Shown here one piece after another: positions 1 through 11,480 of a stretch of DNA of 64,000 bases (the first letter of the stretch is position 1; every line of letters starts with the position of its first letter). This stretch comes from Platycnemis pennipes (lineage: Eukaryota; Arthropoda; Insecta; Odonata; Platycnemididae). A program made the translations under genes and the position numbers. A model generated the notes under the pieces. That model made no database searches. It was not told where the DNA came from and saw only the letters and a program-made list of their open reading frames with translations. The stretch spans positions 161,340,688 to 161,404,687 of the forward strand of contig OW121848.1 of assembly GCA_933228895.1 (NCBI GenBank). The letters run 5' to 3'.

Positions 1-1342
1 GGCTGAGCAGTTTTCATTCCGTCCATTATGGTTATTTCCCCGAATGGCTTTCCAGTCGGAGATGAGACTCCGGCTCTTCTCAATTTGGGAGGGAGAACGA
101 CTTTCCGTCTCTGTGCTATTTTCACAGAACTGCGAAAGATATATCCATTGAACTTCTGTTTCATTACCCGAGCTATGTTGCAAATCCCTTCGATAAATTT
201 TGATCGCAAGTCATATCTAACACTATGGGTTTATCTAAACTATTTGTTAATTGAGTAAGTAGCATTCGTATGCACTTCCGTTTCAATATTGAAAAAATTC
301 TTTGTGAGATTTTGAAAACGAATTTTAAAAGTCTGGAATAAATATTCAATGAATAAGTAAAACCGAAATCTTACATTCTTCTATTATTTCATTCCATTAC
401 TCATGAAGCAAAGATTATCATTCATTAAGAGGGAAAGGTTATCTACCGAAGGAACTAGCTTTTGTTCAGTTGCCTAATATTCATTTAGCTATCTTTCCTG
501 GATTTTTCCCTTTTTAATGCCCGCTTTATGACATTAGGCAATGAACAGAGTAGCCATGACACATAATAACCTGCATGAGAAGATGCTCACTTCAGTAACA
601 AATAAAATGCATATATTATTATTGCTACGTACGGCAACCGAAGAAACCCATGAAAACAGGCAAATATTAACTTATATCAATACAATTAGTATTTTTGTAC
701 TACATGTATCAGATACACGAATATTTTGTTCATTGAGCGACTTTGTCCTCGTACTACTTGCCTGATTGCTTCATGATATGATATATTATTAAACCTTGTC
801 AGAAAAATTCCCTCATTTTGGGTATCTTACATTTATGGCAAATCGTATGTGATACACAGTATTTGTGCGTAGAGTTCAATGTGTAAATTAATTTGTCAAA
901 TTTGTAAATTGAAACAGTGGTATTCCCTAGACAAGCGCATTGATTCAAAGATTGCTTTGGCAATGCTTATCTTGCGTCGCGCGACTCATTTAGGTCCGTC
1001 TTCCGTGGAGGAGGAAAAGAAGGTGCTGGCGATGGTCATCAAGCGTGTGCACGGTTGTGCTCGGTGTGACTCCCGCATAGGAGTGCACATCAGCGGACGT
1101 GACTTCGCCGTGAGGCGAATCTTTTTAGGACTTCACTTTTGGATTGGTCCGACTGCTCCAATGGCTGGCACGAATGGCTAGCTGCTTGAACAATAGTAAT
1201 ATACCTGCAAAGAGGGGAACCTCAGTTTCATTTAAGAAAAGAAATGCAATGGGGAATTTTGTGCCGTCACTCAAGTTTCAAGAAAATAATCAACATAAAT
1301 TGGGACAAATAATTATTTAGTTGGTGAAATAATATGTCTTAA
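1..1342. other. AT-rich stretch, no gene recognised
   Basis: Open frames here are at most about 100 codons and show no motif I recognise. A slightly more GC-rich patch at 990-1160 holds a 100-codon frame (879-1181) without family signature. I see no repeat structure beyond short A/T runs. It is probably ordinary intergenic or intronic DNA. Confidence 0.5.
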
Positions 1343-2000
1343 AATCATCGTCATAATCATCATTGGTCAGCAACCCTGAGATTGATTTGACGCAGTTCTC
1401 CACTAAATTCTTATATCAGCTACTATCTTCATATTCACGTATTTCTTTTCTTTCTCCTTCTTCATCACTTGTTCTATATATCTCATACGAGGCATTCTTT
1501 TTTCGTTCTTCCCGTACACTTATCCTCAAACGATTGTCTTCATCAGGCCATCTTGTCACGTGATGTGGCCGATGAAGTTATCCAGTCTTCTTCTTAGAGT
1601 ATTCAGAAGACTTCTCTTTTCTCCAACTCTTCTTAGGACTTCCTCGTTACTGGTAAACCCTTTAAATCTTCATCATTTTTCTATAGCACCACATTTTATT
1701 TGCTTCCACCCTTTTCTTCTCCGCTGCTGTCTTCGTCCATGCCTCACTGCCGTGAAGAAACATGCTCCATATGTACGTCCTGATCAGGTGTTTCCTTATT
1801 TCTGCGCTTGTATTTCCAGGTGTAAGTAGGTTCTTCTTTTGACAGAATGCCCTCTTTGCCTGAGCTATTCTACTTACTATTTCTTTCTTGTTTCGTCCAT
1901 CGTTGGTTACTTGGCTTCCCGGTTAACAGGACTCTTAATCCATTTCCAAGGTTTTGTTTCCCTAGTTTAACGTTGGTTTTGGCCTCTTCTCTCTCACATT
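1343..2000 (-). mobile_element. RTE-like LINE, 5'-truncated 3' fragment
   Basis: The minus strand reads the C-terminal part of an RTE-like reverse transcriptase ORF. In order it shows a KRYYQKKNLLT-like stretch, IRTYIWSMFLHGSEAWT, an M-W-C-Y-R motif and a GHHVTRWPDEDN region. It then runs into a tail of ATC/ATG repeats at 1343-1362. Several frameshifts separate these pieces, so it is a dead copy. The tail sequence (plus strand GGTCAGCAACCCTGAGATTG) matches the tails of the copies at 13337, 36165 and 43340. I chose the boundary at about 2000 by comparison with the 6515 copy. The group assignment rests on recognising the RT C-terminus by eye. Confidence 0.75.
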
Positions 2001-3139
2001 GGTTTTTTCAAGTCTGCTTTCGCACTAATAGGCACTTCAGAAAGTAAAGAGAGATAGAAGATTGGGAATTGAGGGGGAAGGATATTGGTGTCAACGCCAA
2101 CTCTTGCTGTATTGGCCTTAAAATATCTGTTACAATTGATTGTCCTTGAACAGTATATACATAGCTGAAATTGAACTCGTAGAAAATCATCCTATGTTCA
2201 GGTATCTGTAACACATTTCAAATAAATAGCCGTGCTATTGCTAGAGCTCGTTCAATGTCTGTATAAATTGAGCAATCACACTGTTTAACCCGAAGTCAAT
2301 CTCGAAGGTAAAGAGTTGAGCTCACCGAAATATATCGATAAGCTCAATGGCGCGTAATTTGGCAAATGGAGAGTCTCTTTTTCTTTACCTCAGCTGGTTT
2401 CTCAGGAATAATTGCTTTTTAAATGAAAAGAATTCTATATTTATAAACAGGCACGCTTTGGATGTTTTGCTCCCATGCAGTAGGGTGAAGTGAAAAATAA
2501 TTAATTGCAATTATTAAGCTCATTTCTTGATAATGGTTAAATGTAAACTTCCTCGCGACCCCATATTTACTGGCCAAAATATGGAGTCCTATTTCGGAGA
2601 GTGGTAAGACTCGACGTATCGATCCGAGGCAGCCAGAAGGAATGACAGGTTGCGTTTGCATTCCTCTCTAATTGGCGTCCTGTGCCAGTGAAAACTGATG
2701 GAATGGATCTGATACCCGGATAATTATTACCCTCAGATGTTTATAGAAATAAGCTTACATCTCCTTGGCCTGAGGTTGGAGATGAAATAGGGACTTCTAA
2801 AAACTATCATTGAGCGCTTTTAATTACAATAATTGTGTAATTATCCCTTACTTCGTCCGGGCATGTGAAGGAACTACTAGATATTTTGCCAGGATATCTG
2901 AAAATGCAAATGGAGATCCACTGCTCTCTTCCCTTTCACCAGCGTCAAAAAATTCAATTATGACAAAACGGCCAAGGCATTCGAGGTGATGGACAAATCT
3001 ATCTCGTGTTTATTTCTCGCGTAATTGGACGGCCCGGAGGAATCCATCAAACAAACTCAAACAGAACTAAAAACGCAAAATTCGACTTGACGTAAAATTT
3101 TCACCGGGAGATTCATAATTAAATTCGTCCCCTTGGGCC
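2001..3139. other. No gene or repeat recognised
   Basis: This is AT-rich DNA with only short frames (at most 80 codons before the GC-rich block). No terminal inverted repeats, tRNA-like boxes or LINE protein similarity were found. Confidence 0.45.
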
Positions 3140-3460
3140 GACTCACCCCTGCGACCCCACCTGGGACAGCCTCTCCTGCTGAACGCGAAACAATTAACTT
3201 GTTTGACCTGACGAGGTGACGTGACGCTGGGGGGTGAACCGGGGGGAAGCCCTGAGGGGGGATTAGAGGCCGTCGTTGTCTCCCCTTTATTGCCCCCTCC
3301 CTCCTCCGCGTCGCTGAAATTCCCCTTCTGCCTTCTCCGTCGGCTTTCTTCGTTTGCGTGTTCTCGGAGCGAGGTGCGTGTTTGAGGTGCGGGAGGCCCG
3401 GACGGGGAGACGCGCGCACAGGGAGGGGGCAATTTGTTTCTTTTTCGGATTTCCATGACC
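3140..3460. other. GC/CpG-rich block
   Basis: Base composition shifts abruptly from AT-rich flanks to C-rich DNA with many CpGs. Three overlapping minus-strand frames of 96-129 codons occur here (3057-3577) but are low-complexity Pro/Arg/Gly/Ser. Several overlapping open frames in one block are expected from GC-rich DNA with few stop codons. Nothing suggests a particular protein. It could be a CpG island with regulatory function, but no TATA box or first exon is identifiable. Confidence 0.45.
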
Positions 3461-4139
3461 GAGAATCAATCGGGCGCCTACGCTGCAGGTGCCGAAGGCA
3501 TTACTTTGATTCTTGAGAAAGTGGTGCAATAATTTTCCGTACCTAGGGCCAGAAGCTGTATGAGGCCAAGAGAGCATACACGAAATAGAAACAGTTCATT
3601 TCCCTCAAGATACCTTTCTTCATAATTCACGCCATGCGCTCTGCTTCATTTCCCATTTTATCGCCCCTGGTGAAAACAAATTTTGCAGGCGCTTGAAATG
3701 TTATTAGTGACATCGAAGTTGTCTTTAGGCTTCAATAAATGTGAGTGAGTTAAGAATTGGAAAATAATCCGGAAACGTGTCTTCTTTCCATTATCTTATC
3801 GCGAATAACCGTATGAGGAGTAATTTCTCTATGATCAAGTAAGTCATGCCAAAATTCATTGAAAGGAGGGCGTTCAAATAAACAGCTTGGTGTGTGTAGA
3901 AGTGTACCGGCGCCGCCCTTCTATCAATTCTCTTTCACTATTTTATTTATATATTTATATTGACGAGGGGTTAGATGGCAGAAGGGACAGTTATGTCTCA
4001 ATCTCGCCCCAATAAAGACCTTTTATTATTATTATTCAAGAAGGCATGTAAGATCTGGTGTTTCAAGATGATCAAGAAGGCATGTTTCGTACGATCCGCG
4101 CGGACGGAGCGGTGCGGGTGCGATCCATTTGTGGACTCA
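3461..4139. other. No gene recognised
   Basis: Mixed to AT-rich DNA. A short repeated phrase (AAGAAGGCATGT at 4038 and 4075) is the only local repeat noted. No coding signal. Confidence 0.4.
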
Positions 4140-4680
4140 GAGGAGGAGGGGGGGGGGAAGGGGTTCAGAATGGCTCGTCATGGGATATTATAAGGAGTCG
4201 ATCTTTTAAAGAGGGACTTGGGTGGGCCACCGGGCCTGCACCTCCCGCCGCCCGTGCGGAGAGGCGGGGGCGTGTTCCTTCGGGTACATATCCTCGAGGC
4301 CGTGTTTGGGGAGTTTTTCTCAGGGGCTGAGGTATGGGTCGGTAGGAGGACCTGGTGGTAGGGTGGGGTGGAGGGCCCGGGAGGGGGGGGGGAGCGTGCG
4401 GTTCAAGGTGGGAGGCCGGGGCAGGGGGGTGAGGAGGGGCCCATTGTGGAGGGCCGGGCGATGGTGGTGGGCCCGGGGAGGAATCCGGCGCGGGATCTCG
4501 GAGCGGGGAGTCTGGGAAAATTGGGCGGAGGGGTTGAGGGCGGTGGGGAGGGTAGGGTCGCCGGGCGATGGGACCTCCGGGCCTGCGGAGGGAAGGCGAC
4601 GGACGGATTGGGAGCGCTTGCGTTGGTGTGAAGGAGGGAAATATCTCCGCGAGCGTTGAAATCGCGACCCACAGCGGAGA
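4140..4680. other. G-rich CpG block with purine-strand bias
   Basis: The plus strand is strongly G-rich, with runs of 8-10 G near 4148 and 4384 and frequent CpG. Frames of 87-173 codons exist on both strands (4165-4686 minus is the longest) and consist mostly of Gly/Arg or Pro/Ser/Ala. Equal openness on both strands argues against coding. Closely spaced G-runs could form quadruplexes. Confidence 0.5.
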
Positions 4681-4689
4681 CTTCAACGC

Positions 4690-5319
4690 TCACCAAGCTG
4701 AATGCTAGGTGAGGGTGAACTATTTTGAATGAGTCAAATATTTTTTTTGAAAAGTAAAATTCGGACTGATCAATTTTTGGTTAACCTTTCTGCTTAAAGT
4801 GGGAGAATTTAATGCCAATTTCGAGGTACACTAGTGATTGGGAATTTTTATTTAATGACAGTGAATTTAATGACGTTATGCTAGTCGTCTCAGAATCGCC
4901 ACTGGACCGTCTGTACCACGGTAGTTCCTTCCGTCTTCGCTTTTTGACCTTCGGTTTAATCCATAGCAATATGATGGGAGGTATCATAACCTTTGGTTTA
5001 ATCCATAGCAATATGATGGGAGGTATCATAACCGAGTTCATGTCATTTCCGATGACATTGAAAAATAATGTCGCATTGTGCGACTGAAGGCCGAAGAGGG
5101 AGTATTATTCACAGAATGTCTCCAAGATTTAACTTTCACGAGGTAAAAAAAATTATTTTGATCGAAACACCATAGCACACTCCCTGAAGAAGGTCTGCTG
5201 GTTGCTTTCAAAGTTGGTATCGAAAGCTGCGTATATTTTCAGCGATCCGCTGGTGCTAATGTCACGGCAGATAGTCACGCATACTGCGAAATAACCGTCG
5301 CAAGGACGGTTAGCTGCGA
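4690..5319. other. AT-rich stretch containing a short tandem duplication
   Basis: Apart from the 42-bp duplication annotated separately, I see only short frames. The 91-codon frame at 4812-5087 plus includes both duplicated units but has no recognisable domain. Confidence 0.4.
4950..5033 (+). repeat. 42-bp direct tandem duplication
   Basis: Two adjacent 42-bp units (4950-4991 and 4992-5033) differ at one base near their start. Because 42 is a multiple of three, the plus-strand frame reads FGLIHSNMMGGIIT twice. The near identity implies a recent duplication. No protein family is recognised, so coding status is unknown. Confidence 0.85.
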
Positions 5320-5835
5320 CTTGGGGTCTCCCCGGCCGCTTCCTTACGGGGTCCAGACACGCCCTTGCGGCTGCGAAAAAACACCGCCCTCCGTGTGGCC
5401 TATCCGTGGGCCGGGCGAGCCGCAAGGATTTAATAAATCCCAGAGAGGGAGTGGGAAGGGGGGTTCGAGTGTGGGAATGATGGGAGAGTATGACGTGGCG
5501 GGTGAATGTGGTGGGGGAGGAAGCAGAATGGAAGAGGGGGTTGTTGGTTCAGCCACGGGGAGGAGAAATCAGATGCGAGGGGTGGGGGTTGCTGGGGAGG
5601 GGGCGGTAATGGCCCGTGGTGGGAGGCCGAAGGAGTGGGACGGGACGTTGATTAAGACATCTCTCGCCGGGCCTCTCTCTCTCTCTCTCTGGGCGGGCCC
5701 CCCGCCCCCCATGCTGAGGGCGCCCCCGCCCCAGGGCGGCCGCGGGAGGAAGCAGCAACAGGAGGAGGAGGAGGACGGAGGTCCATTTTTTCGACGGAAA
5801 CGTGCGGCGGCGAGGTCGACTCCAGTCCACGGTCC
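5320..5835. other. GC/CpG-rich block with CT microsatellite
   Basis: G-rich on the plus strand, with a (CT)n run at 5673-5690 and polyC/polyG tracts. The 242-codon plus frame at 5321-6049 is the longest frame in the window. It is dominated by Gly, Arg and Glu and runs into the unrelated inverted repeat at 6016, so it is most likely a chance frame. Confidence 0.5.
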
Positions 5836-6015
5836 ATATCCAGAATCTCCAAAACAATCACGCTTCTACCGCTTACATCCTAAGATCTCTACTTCTAGTC
5901 AGATTGTAGTGCAGATTCATCCTGAAAAGTTTATATCACTTCTTAGCGCCACGCTGTATTCCTCTTCGAACCATATTGAGGATAATGTGTGTACCCTTTT
6001 CACTAGCATTAGAGA

Positions 6016-6115
6016 AATTCAAAGATTGCGTACTAGCCGTGATCTTTAGCGGCGGTGCCCGCTGAAATTTCACGAAGGTTCACGAAGATCACGGCTAGTA
6101 CGTGATCTTTGAGTT
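6016..6115. repeat. Inverted repeat (hairpin), 31-bp arms
   Basis: The left arm 6016-6046 and right arm 6085-6115 are complementary at about 28 of 31 positions, sharing the core CGTACTAGCCGTGATCTT. The 38-bp loop itself contains AGCGG...CCGCT. The structure lies in a short gap between a GC-rich block and a tRNA-like element. It may be the remnant of a foldback transposon, or could fold as RNA. Confidence 0.8.
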
Positions 6116-6274
6116 TCGTTACAAGTAAGCACCTTCGTGTTTCAACGTCGGCTTTAACCTCGTGGCCGGTGGCGCCATGCGCACGACTTCGGCTGCTTTG
6201 TGACATGATATGACTAGCAGCCCGTGAACATCTTGTTCGTTTAAAGCTCTAAAATATCCACAGGGAAAGAGGAC

Positions 6275-6346
6275 GCCTTGGTAGCTCAACTGGTAGAGCA
6301 TCTGGCCGGAAATTAGGGGGTCCGGGTTCGAGTCCCGGTCAGGGCG
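6275..6346 (+). repeat. tRNA-like head of a SINE (or tRNA pseudogene)
   Basis: The 72 nt fold as a cloverleaf. The acceptor arm GCCTTGG pairs with TCAGGGC using two G-U pairs. The D stem is GCTC/GAGC and the T stem CCGGG/CCCGG around TTCGAGT. The A box (TAGCTCAACTGG) and B box (GGTTCGAGTCC) are good pol III promoter matches. The anticodon stem is weak (TCTGG/TTAGG, three G-U pairs) and position 33 is C instead of the near-universal T. The apparent anticodon GGA would mean serine, yet there is no long variable arm. I therefore favour a SINE head or pseudogene over a functional tRNA. The homology that would prove a SINE body downstream cannot be tested here. Confidence 0.6.
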
Positions 6347-6512
6347 AATGATTTTTTTCTCTGTGGAATATTTGCTTATAGCAATAGAGATGTTACGGCC
6401 ATCCGGACTGTGCGGAATCCGGAATGCGCTGCATCTCTGGGCATCAGGGTTGGAAGTCCACTCAGGTGAAATATCACCCCAAAGTTCTCGTACGAGTAAG
6501 GTAATACGAATT
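6347..6512 (+). repeat. Possible body of the tRNA-derived SINE
   Basis: This stretch directly follows the tRNA-like unit and precedes an RTE fragment. It begins with ATGATTTTTTT, includes GGTGAAATATCACC and has no coding signal. It is assigned to the SINE only because of position; no second copy of this body was seen in the window. Confidence 0.3.
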
Positions 6513-6514
6513 AA

Positions 6515-7300
6515 TCGTCAACGATCCTGAGAATGATGAAACGCAATTCTCCACTCAATTCTCCTATCAGCTTATCTCTACATACTTACGTATTTCTTAC
6601 CTTTCACATTCTTCATCACCTGCTTCACATATGTTATACGAAGCCTTCCTTTGCCATTCTTCATTTTCACTTGTCCTTCGACGATAGTCTTCATCAGGCC
6701 ATCATGTCTCATGACGTGGCCGATCAAGTTGCCCCGTCTTCTTCCTAGGGTTTCAGGAAGACTTTTCTTTTCTCCCACTCTTCTAAGGCCTTCCTCGTTA
6801 CTCGCTCGATCGATCCATTTCATCTTTATCAATTTTATGTCGCACCACGTTTTGAATGCATCCACACTTGATTCTCTGCTATTGGAATCGTCCATAGCTC
6901 AATGATAAGAAGAAAAACGCTTCAGATGTAAGTTCCGATGGATTGTGTCTTTACTTCTACGCTTTTATTCCCAGCTGTTAGTGGATTCACCTTTTAGTGG
7001 AATTCACTCTTCTCCTATGCTATTCTACTGACTATTTCTGCATTCCTTAGTCCACCGCTGTATGCTCTGCTTCCCAGGTAACAAACTCTTTTATCTTCTT
7101 AAGATTTCGGTTTCCTCGTTTAATATTGGTATTGGCCTCTTCTCTTCTGCTGCATACTAATATATTTGTTTTTCTTATTCCTCTTCAGTTGATATTTGGT
7201 CATTGTCTTTTCCATTGTTCTAAAATGCTCTTGAAATCTACCACGAATTGTAATTAATAATAATACTCCATCTTCATTTTTGGCACTAAATATACTTTTA
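6515..7300 (-). mobile_element. RTE-like LINE, degenerate 3' half
   Basis: The minus strand shows, from its 5' end, a decayed RT core (GRFQEHFRTMEKTMTKYQLK, matching the region after FADD in the 42235 copy). It then shows the C-terminal region with KWIDRASNEEGLRRVGEKKS and LIGHVMRHDGLMKTIVEGQV. The FADD site itself reads as a damaged AKNED. Frameshifts lie between the parts. The 3' end at about 6515 (GTCAACGATCCTGAGAATGA on the plus strand) is homologous to the other RTE tails. This copy keeps the GHVMRHDGLMK stretch that is shortened in the 42235 copy. Confidence 0.75.
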
Positions 7301-9139
7301 ACCAACCTAAACCCTAATATCGACTGTCAACAGCAGTGTTTAAAATTTAAATCATTACTCTGTCCTTGGGAAATCAAAGATTTGTATCATAGTTATCAGT
7401 GATGAATGTAATTATCAATTTGTAGTAATAACGAAGATCTTGAACTTTGTATCTACTTAAATTATTCTATTGAGGTCACCTCTTCACGAGTATTGAACAA
7501 TTGTTGTGTAAATATTGTTAAATGGTTTACTAGCCTAATTTTTATCGTATTCCGATGAGTGAGTGGCATACAAATCTACTCAAATTCCCCAAAAATTGAA
7601 ATAAGCATATGATAGGAAGAAGGCGGAAGTAAATTGGGTGAAAGGGGGAAAAAATGATGAAGGAAGTTGACGATTCAAATCTCCTAATTAAATAACAAGG
7701 AGCTCTGCTCTACCGTCATAAAAATATGAATTCGTATCATCCAGCCCAAAGATGGTATTTTGAGTTGATACTGGTCCTTGGCTAGCACAAACCCGTAATT
7801 CCCTTTCAGAAAGAATCTGGTAGAAACTGCTTTAATGTCTATCTCTAGAACTTAGTTGCCAGAACAGGCCTCGGTTTTGCGTTTCTTTTTTCTTCCTCTA
7901 TCGATTAGAGAGCTTGGTGAAAAAGTGCAGTTGGCATTCTAGGAGATCCCAGCTTTATAATTATGCACAAAAAGAGAATAACGGAAAATCGAGAAAATTT
8001 TATGGGCATTTCAAAAGAGACCAGGTGCTCGAGAAATCGTTGCCTAATTTTCTCTAATAACAAGGTGGCGCATCGCTTCTAACGGAGAGGACAAGGATTA
8101 TCGATATGGCGATAAAGCCTGACGGATCGGCTCCGACGAATTAATTGTTATTCTAAATAAACAGTATAGAAAGTGATGGAATCCTGTGGCTGCATTAAAT
8201 ATATTGGTAAATAAATGAATGAAAAGGATTAATTCTTCTTGATTATAAGCGTGCCTCATGTGCATCTTAAATGGCAATGCAACTTTTCATTCAAGCATTG
8301 TTTAGACATTGTTGAAATTAAAAGCACTGCCTACGATGGTTTCACCAATTTCCTCACTCTTTCCAGGGAAAGAATAAGGAAAATTAACTAATGGATGATA
8401 ATGCTGGTTTTCAATTAACCACCTTAAATGCTGAAAACGAATAATGATTTGTTACAGTCACCCATCACCCAGAGTCAGAGCACGAAGTCAAACCTGGGAG
8501 ATTATAAATAAGTCGACGTGTTACCCATTTACATAAATCATTCAAACTTAAATCATCTACTTTTGAAATTTTCAGTTATATCGTTGACACAATTCAAAAT
8601 TCAACGAGCAAATTGTTGGAAATAAATGCAAGTGACTTCATGCCTTTAAGCCATTTGCGTATTACTTCAACCCAAGGTACAGATTTTTTCCTTTGTTTGT
8701 AAAAAGTGAATTATTATCTATAGTGAGATCAAATGAACGTGTAAAGTTATTTCGAATGGTTATTTTTACCGACCCTAGGGATAAAATGATTGATGTTAGT
8801 GAGCGTAAAAAAACTAACGCGAGCAACTAATGTTTGTGAACAGACAACGGTGGCAGCAGCATAAATGTATAGAGACAAAACATTCAAAGAGTTATATGGA
8901 TGTAAATAAGCTCAAAATGAAGTTTCTTTCAAAACATAATACCATTAGGCATTGGCCCCAACAATCCACTCCAAAATAAGATTTCTTTCCATCAGAGGGA
9001 GTGGAAAGGTCATATTAATTGGATTGCTGTTCATAGGGTGAGAGTAGTTATGAAAGTAATTATGATGGCCTATTCAAAAAGTTTTTAAGTTCTCTTATGA
9101 CCAAAAATTATTTGTCTCCATCAGTTAGGGCAGGTTTTA
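7301..9139. other. Long AT-rich stretch with no gene recognised
   Basis: No frame longer than about 60 codons occurs over 1.8 kb. I saw no terminal repeats, LINE similarity or tRNA boxes. It looks like unique, neutrally evolving DNA. Confidence 0.5.
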
Positions 9140-9760
9140 ATGAATTATGATTACTCAGATTTCCAGAAGGTTCTGTCATTAACTGTTTCTTTAAATACAA
9201 ATGTTTCCTTCTACCTTTTGAATAATCTTCATTGTAGACCTTCTCTTCTTCCATTGCTTAGTACTCTTCCATTGATTGCATCCTTTAGTGTCCTGCTGTA
9301 CCAAACATCTGATCCACCCAACGTACTCTTTCACTTCCCCTTATTTCAGCCAAAAATATTCTCACTTGTCTCCGCCAAGCTCCAAATGCCATTTTCTGCA
9401 TTGCCTTGCTCACGTTATACGTTTGTTCCCACGCTTGCATCTACGAATTGTGTTTTATCTTGGAAACGTAGTAATATGCACAGGAGAATAGTCTACTCTA
9501 GAATTGCATATTCGAATGAAGGCTAAGGGCAGTGCAGTTAGATTAAAGTTAGAATTCAAAGCGACAGAAAACTTTCCTGGATCTCTGCGGAAAGAATGCA
9601 ATATGAAATATAAAAACTTGGATTGATGCATATTTTCCTTATGAGTTTTTGTTGGTAACCTACCTTTCAGTTGGAATATCTTATTCTCTCTCTCGCTTAG
9701 AGTAGCGGAAAGAAGAGGGACACGAGAAGGGAGAAGAATACAAACGGATCACCTCCGGTG
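9140..9760. other. Unrecognised region with overlapping short frames
   Basis: The plus frame at 9140-9526 (128 codons) and an overlapping frame at 9276-9491 have no recognisable motif. The reverse complement reads fragments such as AFGAWRRQVRIFLAEI with stops between them, which might be a decayed mobile-element ORF. I cannot assign it. Confidence 0.3.
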
Positions 9761-10304
9761 CCTACCGATTTGCTGCTGGATAAGATATAAATCCAAACGT
9801 CAAGGTATTTGCTAATCCCACGTCTCCCAACGTCTGAGTCACGACTGAGTGAAAAGCCGGTATTTTAGAACCAGCGACTTCCTTTGTATGAGCTTCAAAC
9901 GGTTTGTCATAATTTTTGCCGCAAAAAAAAAGAACACGTTTGGAATCATTCCGTTGATTCAGTCTATTTATACCGGAACACGTTGTGAGGATGATAATAT
10001 GAAAGTTTCGCCATGCGTTGCGCAGTAGTATGTCGATTGAATCCGAGCAGAGAAAATTGTTTTTATGGCGTGGATGGGTATTACCTGCCCGTGCAGGCAA
10101 ACATAAGTGAAGGCACGTTTCCAACGACTAGCACGTTCGTGACAAATAGGTCGGCGCCGGAATATCGTGCAAGAAACGGATTTATGGAGGGAGTAGTCAT
10201 AAAATCCTCGTCGCCATCCATACGTGATATGAGATTTGATTCCGTTTTTCGGTCGACCTCTAGAATTTCATGCTCGCTTGCGGATGAAACCTATAATAAG
10301 TAGG
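9761..10304. other. Unrecognised region open on both strands
   Basis: A minus frame of 120 codons (9762-10124) overlaps a plus frame of 96 codons (10013-10303). Neither shows a known domain, signal peptide or low-complexity bias. The composition is less AT-rich than its surroundings. It could be a decayed repeat or an exon fragment; I do not assign a function. Confidence 0.25.
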
Positions 10305-10899
10305 TTTAAATCCATCGAATATCGGTGGAATACGGTATAGCTATAAGCTCTCCCATGACCACTCCCCATTTCAATGGTCACATTGCATTACTCATGCAGG
10401 TGGGGTGGACTTTTCAACAAGATCCAGTGAGGCACCCGAAACACTTTGCTGACATTAGTTCAACGGCAGATGTTGATGATCCTTCACTTGTAGTATTTTC
10501 AAGAAATAAGTAATTAATGCAATGCTAAAAATAGATCGCAGTGCAATAGATACCGATGTGCTATCGTGGATTAATTTATAATTAATTTATTATTTATTTA
10601 AGGGTTCATGAAAACATCAAAGGAAGTAAAAATTTCGCTTACTTCAATTTAACTCATCCTAAGATGTTTAGGTAGTAATTATTTCTATAGGAGTAGTGGA
10701 TTAATATCATGAACTTTTAAACAAACGGCTTCGTCGTCACTATTATGAAATTGTTTAAAGATAACATCTCTTGAGGATGCATAGATTAAACCCTGTTTCT
10801 AGTTATCTGGTCTAAAGTTCTTTCATGAATGTCAAAAATTCCGCGTACGTATTATCACTACAACTGGAGTTCTCTGCATATAATCCCCATTGCATTGTC
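10305..10899. other. AT-rich stretch, nothing recognised
   Basis: It contains short AT-rich direct repeats (TTAATTTATAATTAATTTATTATTT near 10572 is the most regular part). No coding or repeat-family signal. Confidence 0.4.
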
Positions 10900-11480
10900 A
10901 AATCTATTCCTATCATATTCAGCCTTCACGAAGGCTGCGCCTTGGGCATACTCTGAGAAAGCGCTTTGCACTGACGCATTCAAATGATTCGGAGGTTTCT
11001 CGGCATCCGAGGGTCGGCGAGCGAATGCTTCGTCGAGGCGAGGAAGAAGTGAAGTTGGTCATTCGGGCGGTTGAAGGGGTGTCTAGCGCGAGTGGACTGT
11101 CGGATGCAGGGCGACAAGCGGAAAAGAGGATCGCGAAGGCCTTGGTGGAGGGTCAGAGTGAAAGGGGGGGAGAGTGGTCAAGGGAGGGTGGCCGAGGGGG
11201 CTCGGGTGACGAGAGTCGGTGGAGAGGACATGATCTGGGGGATGCGGGGATTGCTTTACAACTATGATTCGAGCGTGCGGAGCGGATTGTCCGATGGGCG
11301 AGCATTGCCGCGACGGACATGCCTTCCTCTGCGCCGTGACACTAATGCGGCGGTGGGTGGGGTGTGGGATGGAGGGTGTCGGGGTGCGGGAGGAGGAGAG
11401 GGTTTGCAATCAGCCAGAGGGAGAGAGGACTTCATGTGGACTACGTGGCGAGAACGTGAAACGTATGTAAGTATAGCGAG
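10900..11480. other. G-rich CpG block
   Basis: The plus strand is G-rich with many CpGs and runs of G up to seven long. Overlapping frames of 108-143 codons occur on both strands (for example 11071-11502 plus and 11083-11409 minus), rich in Gly/Arg or Ser/Pro. They are most simply explained by few stop codons in GC-rich DNA. Confidence 0.45.

Noticed and set aside
4165..4686. 173-codon minus-strand frame as a proline-rich protein
   Set aside because: Open frames exist in other phases and on the other strand over the same DNA; the composition is dominated by Pro/Ser/Arg as expected from a G-rich block.
5321..6049. 242-codon plus frame as a gene
   Set aside because: It is low complexity (Gly/Arg/Glu), crosses a CT microsatellite and ends inside an unrelated inverted repeat; no domain or splice context.
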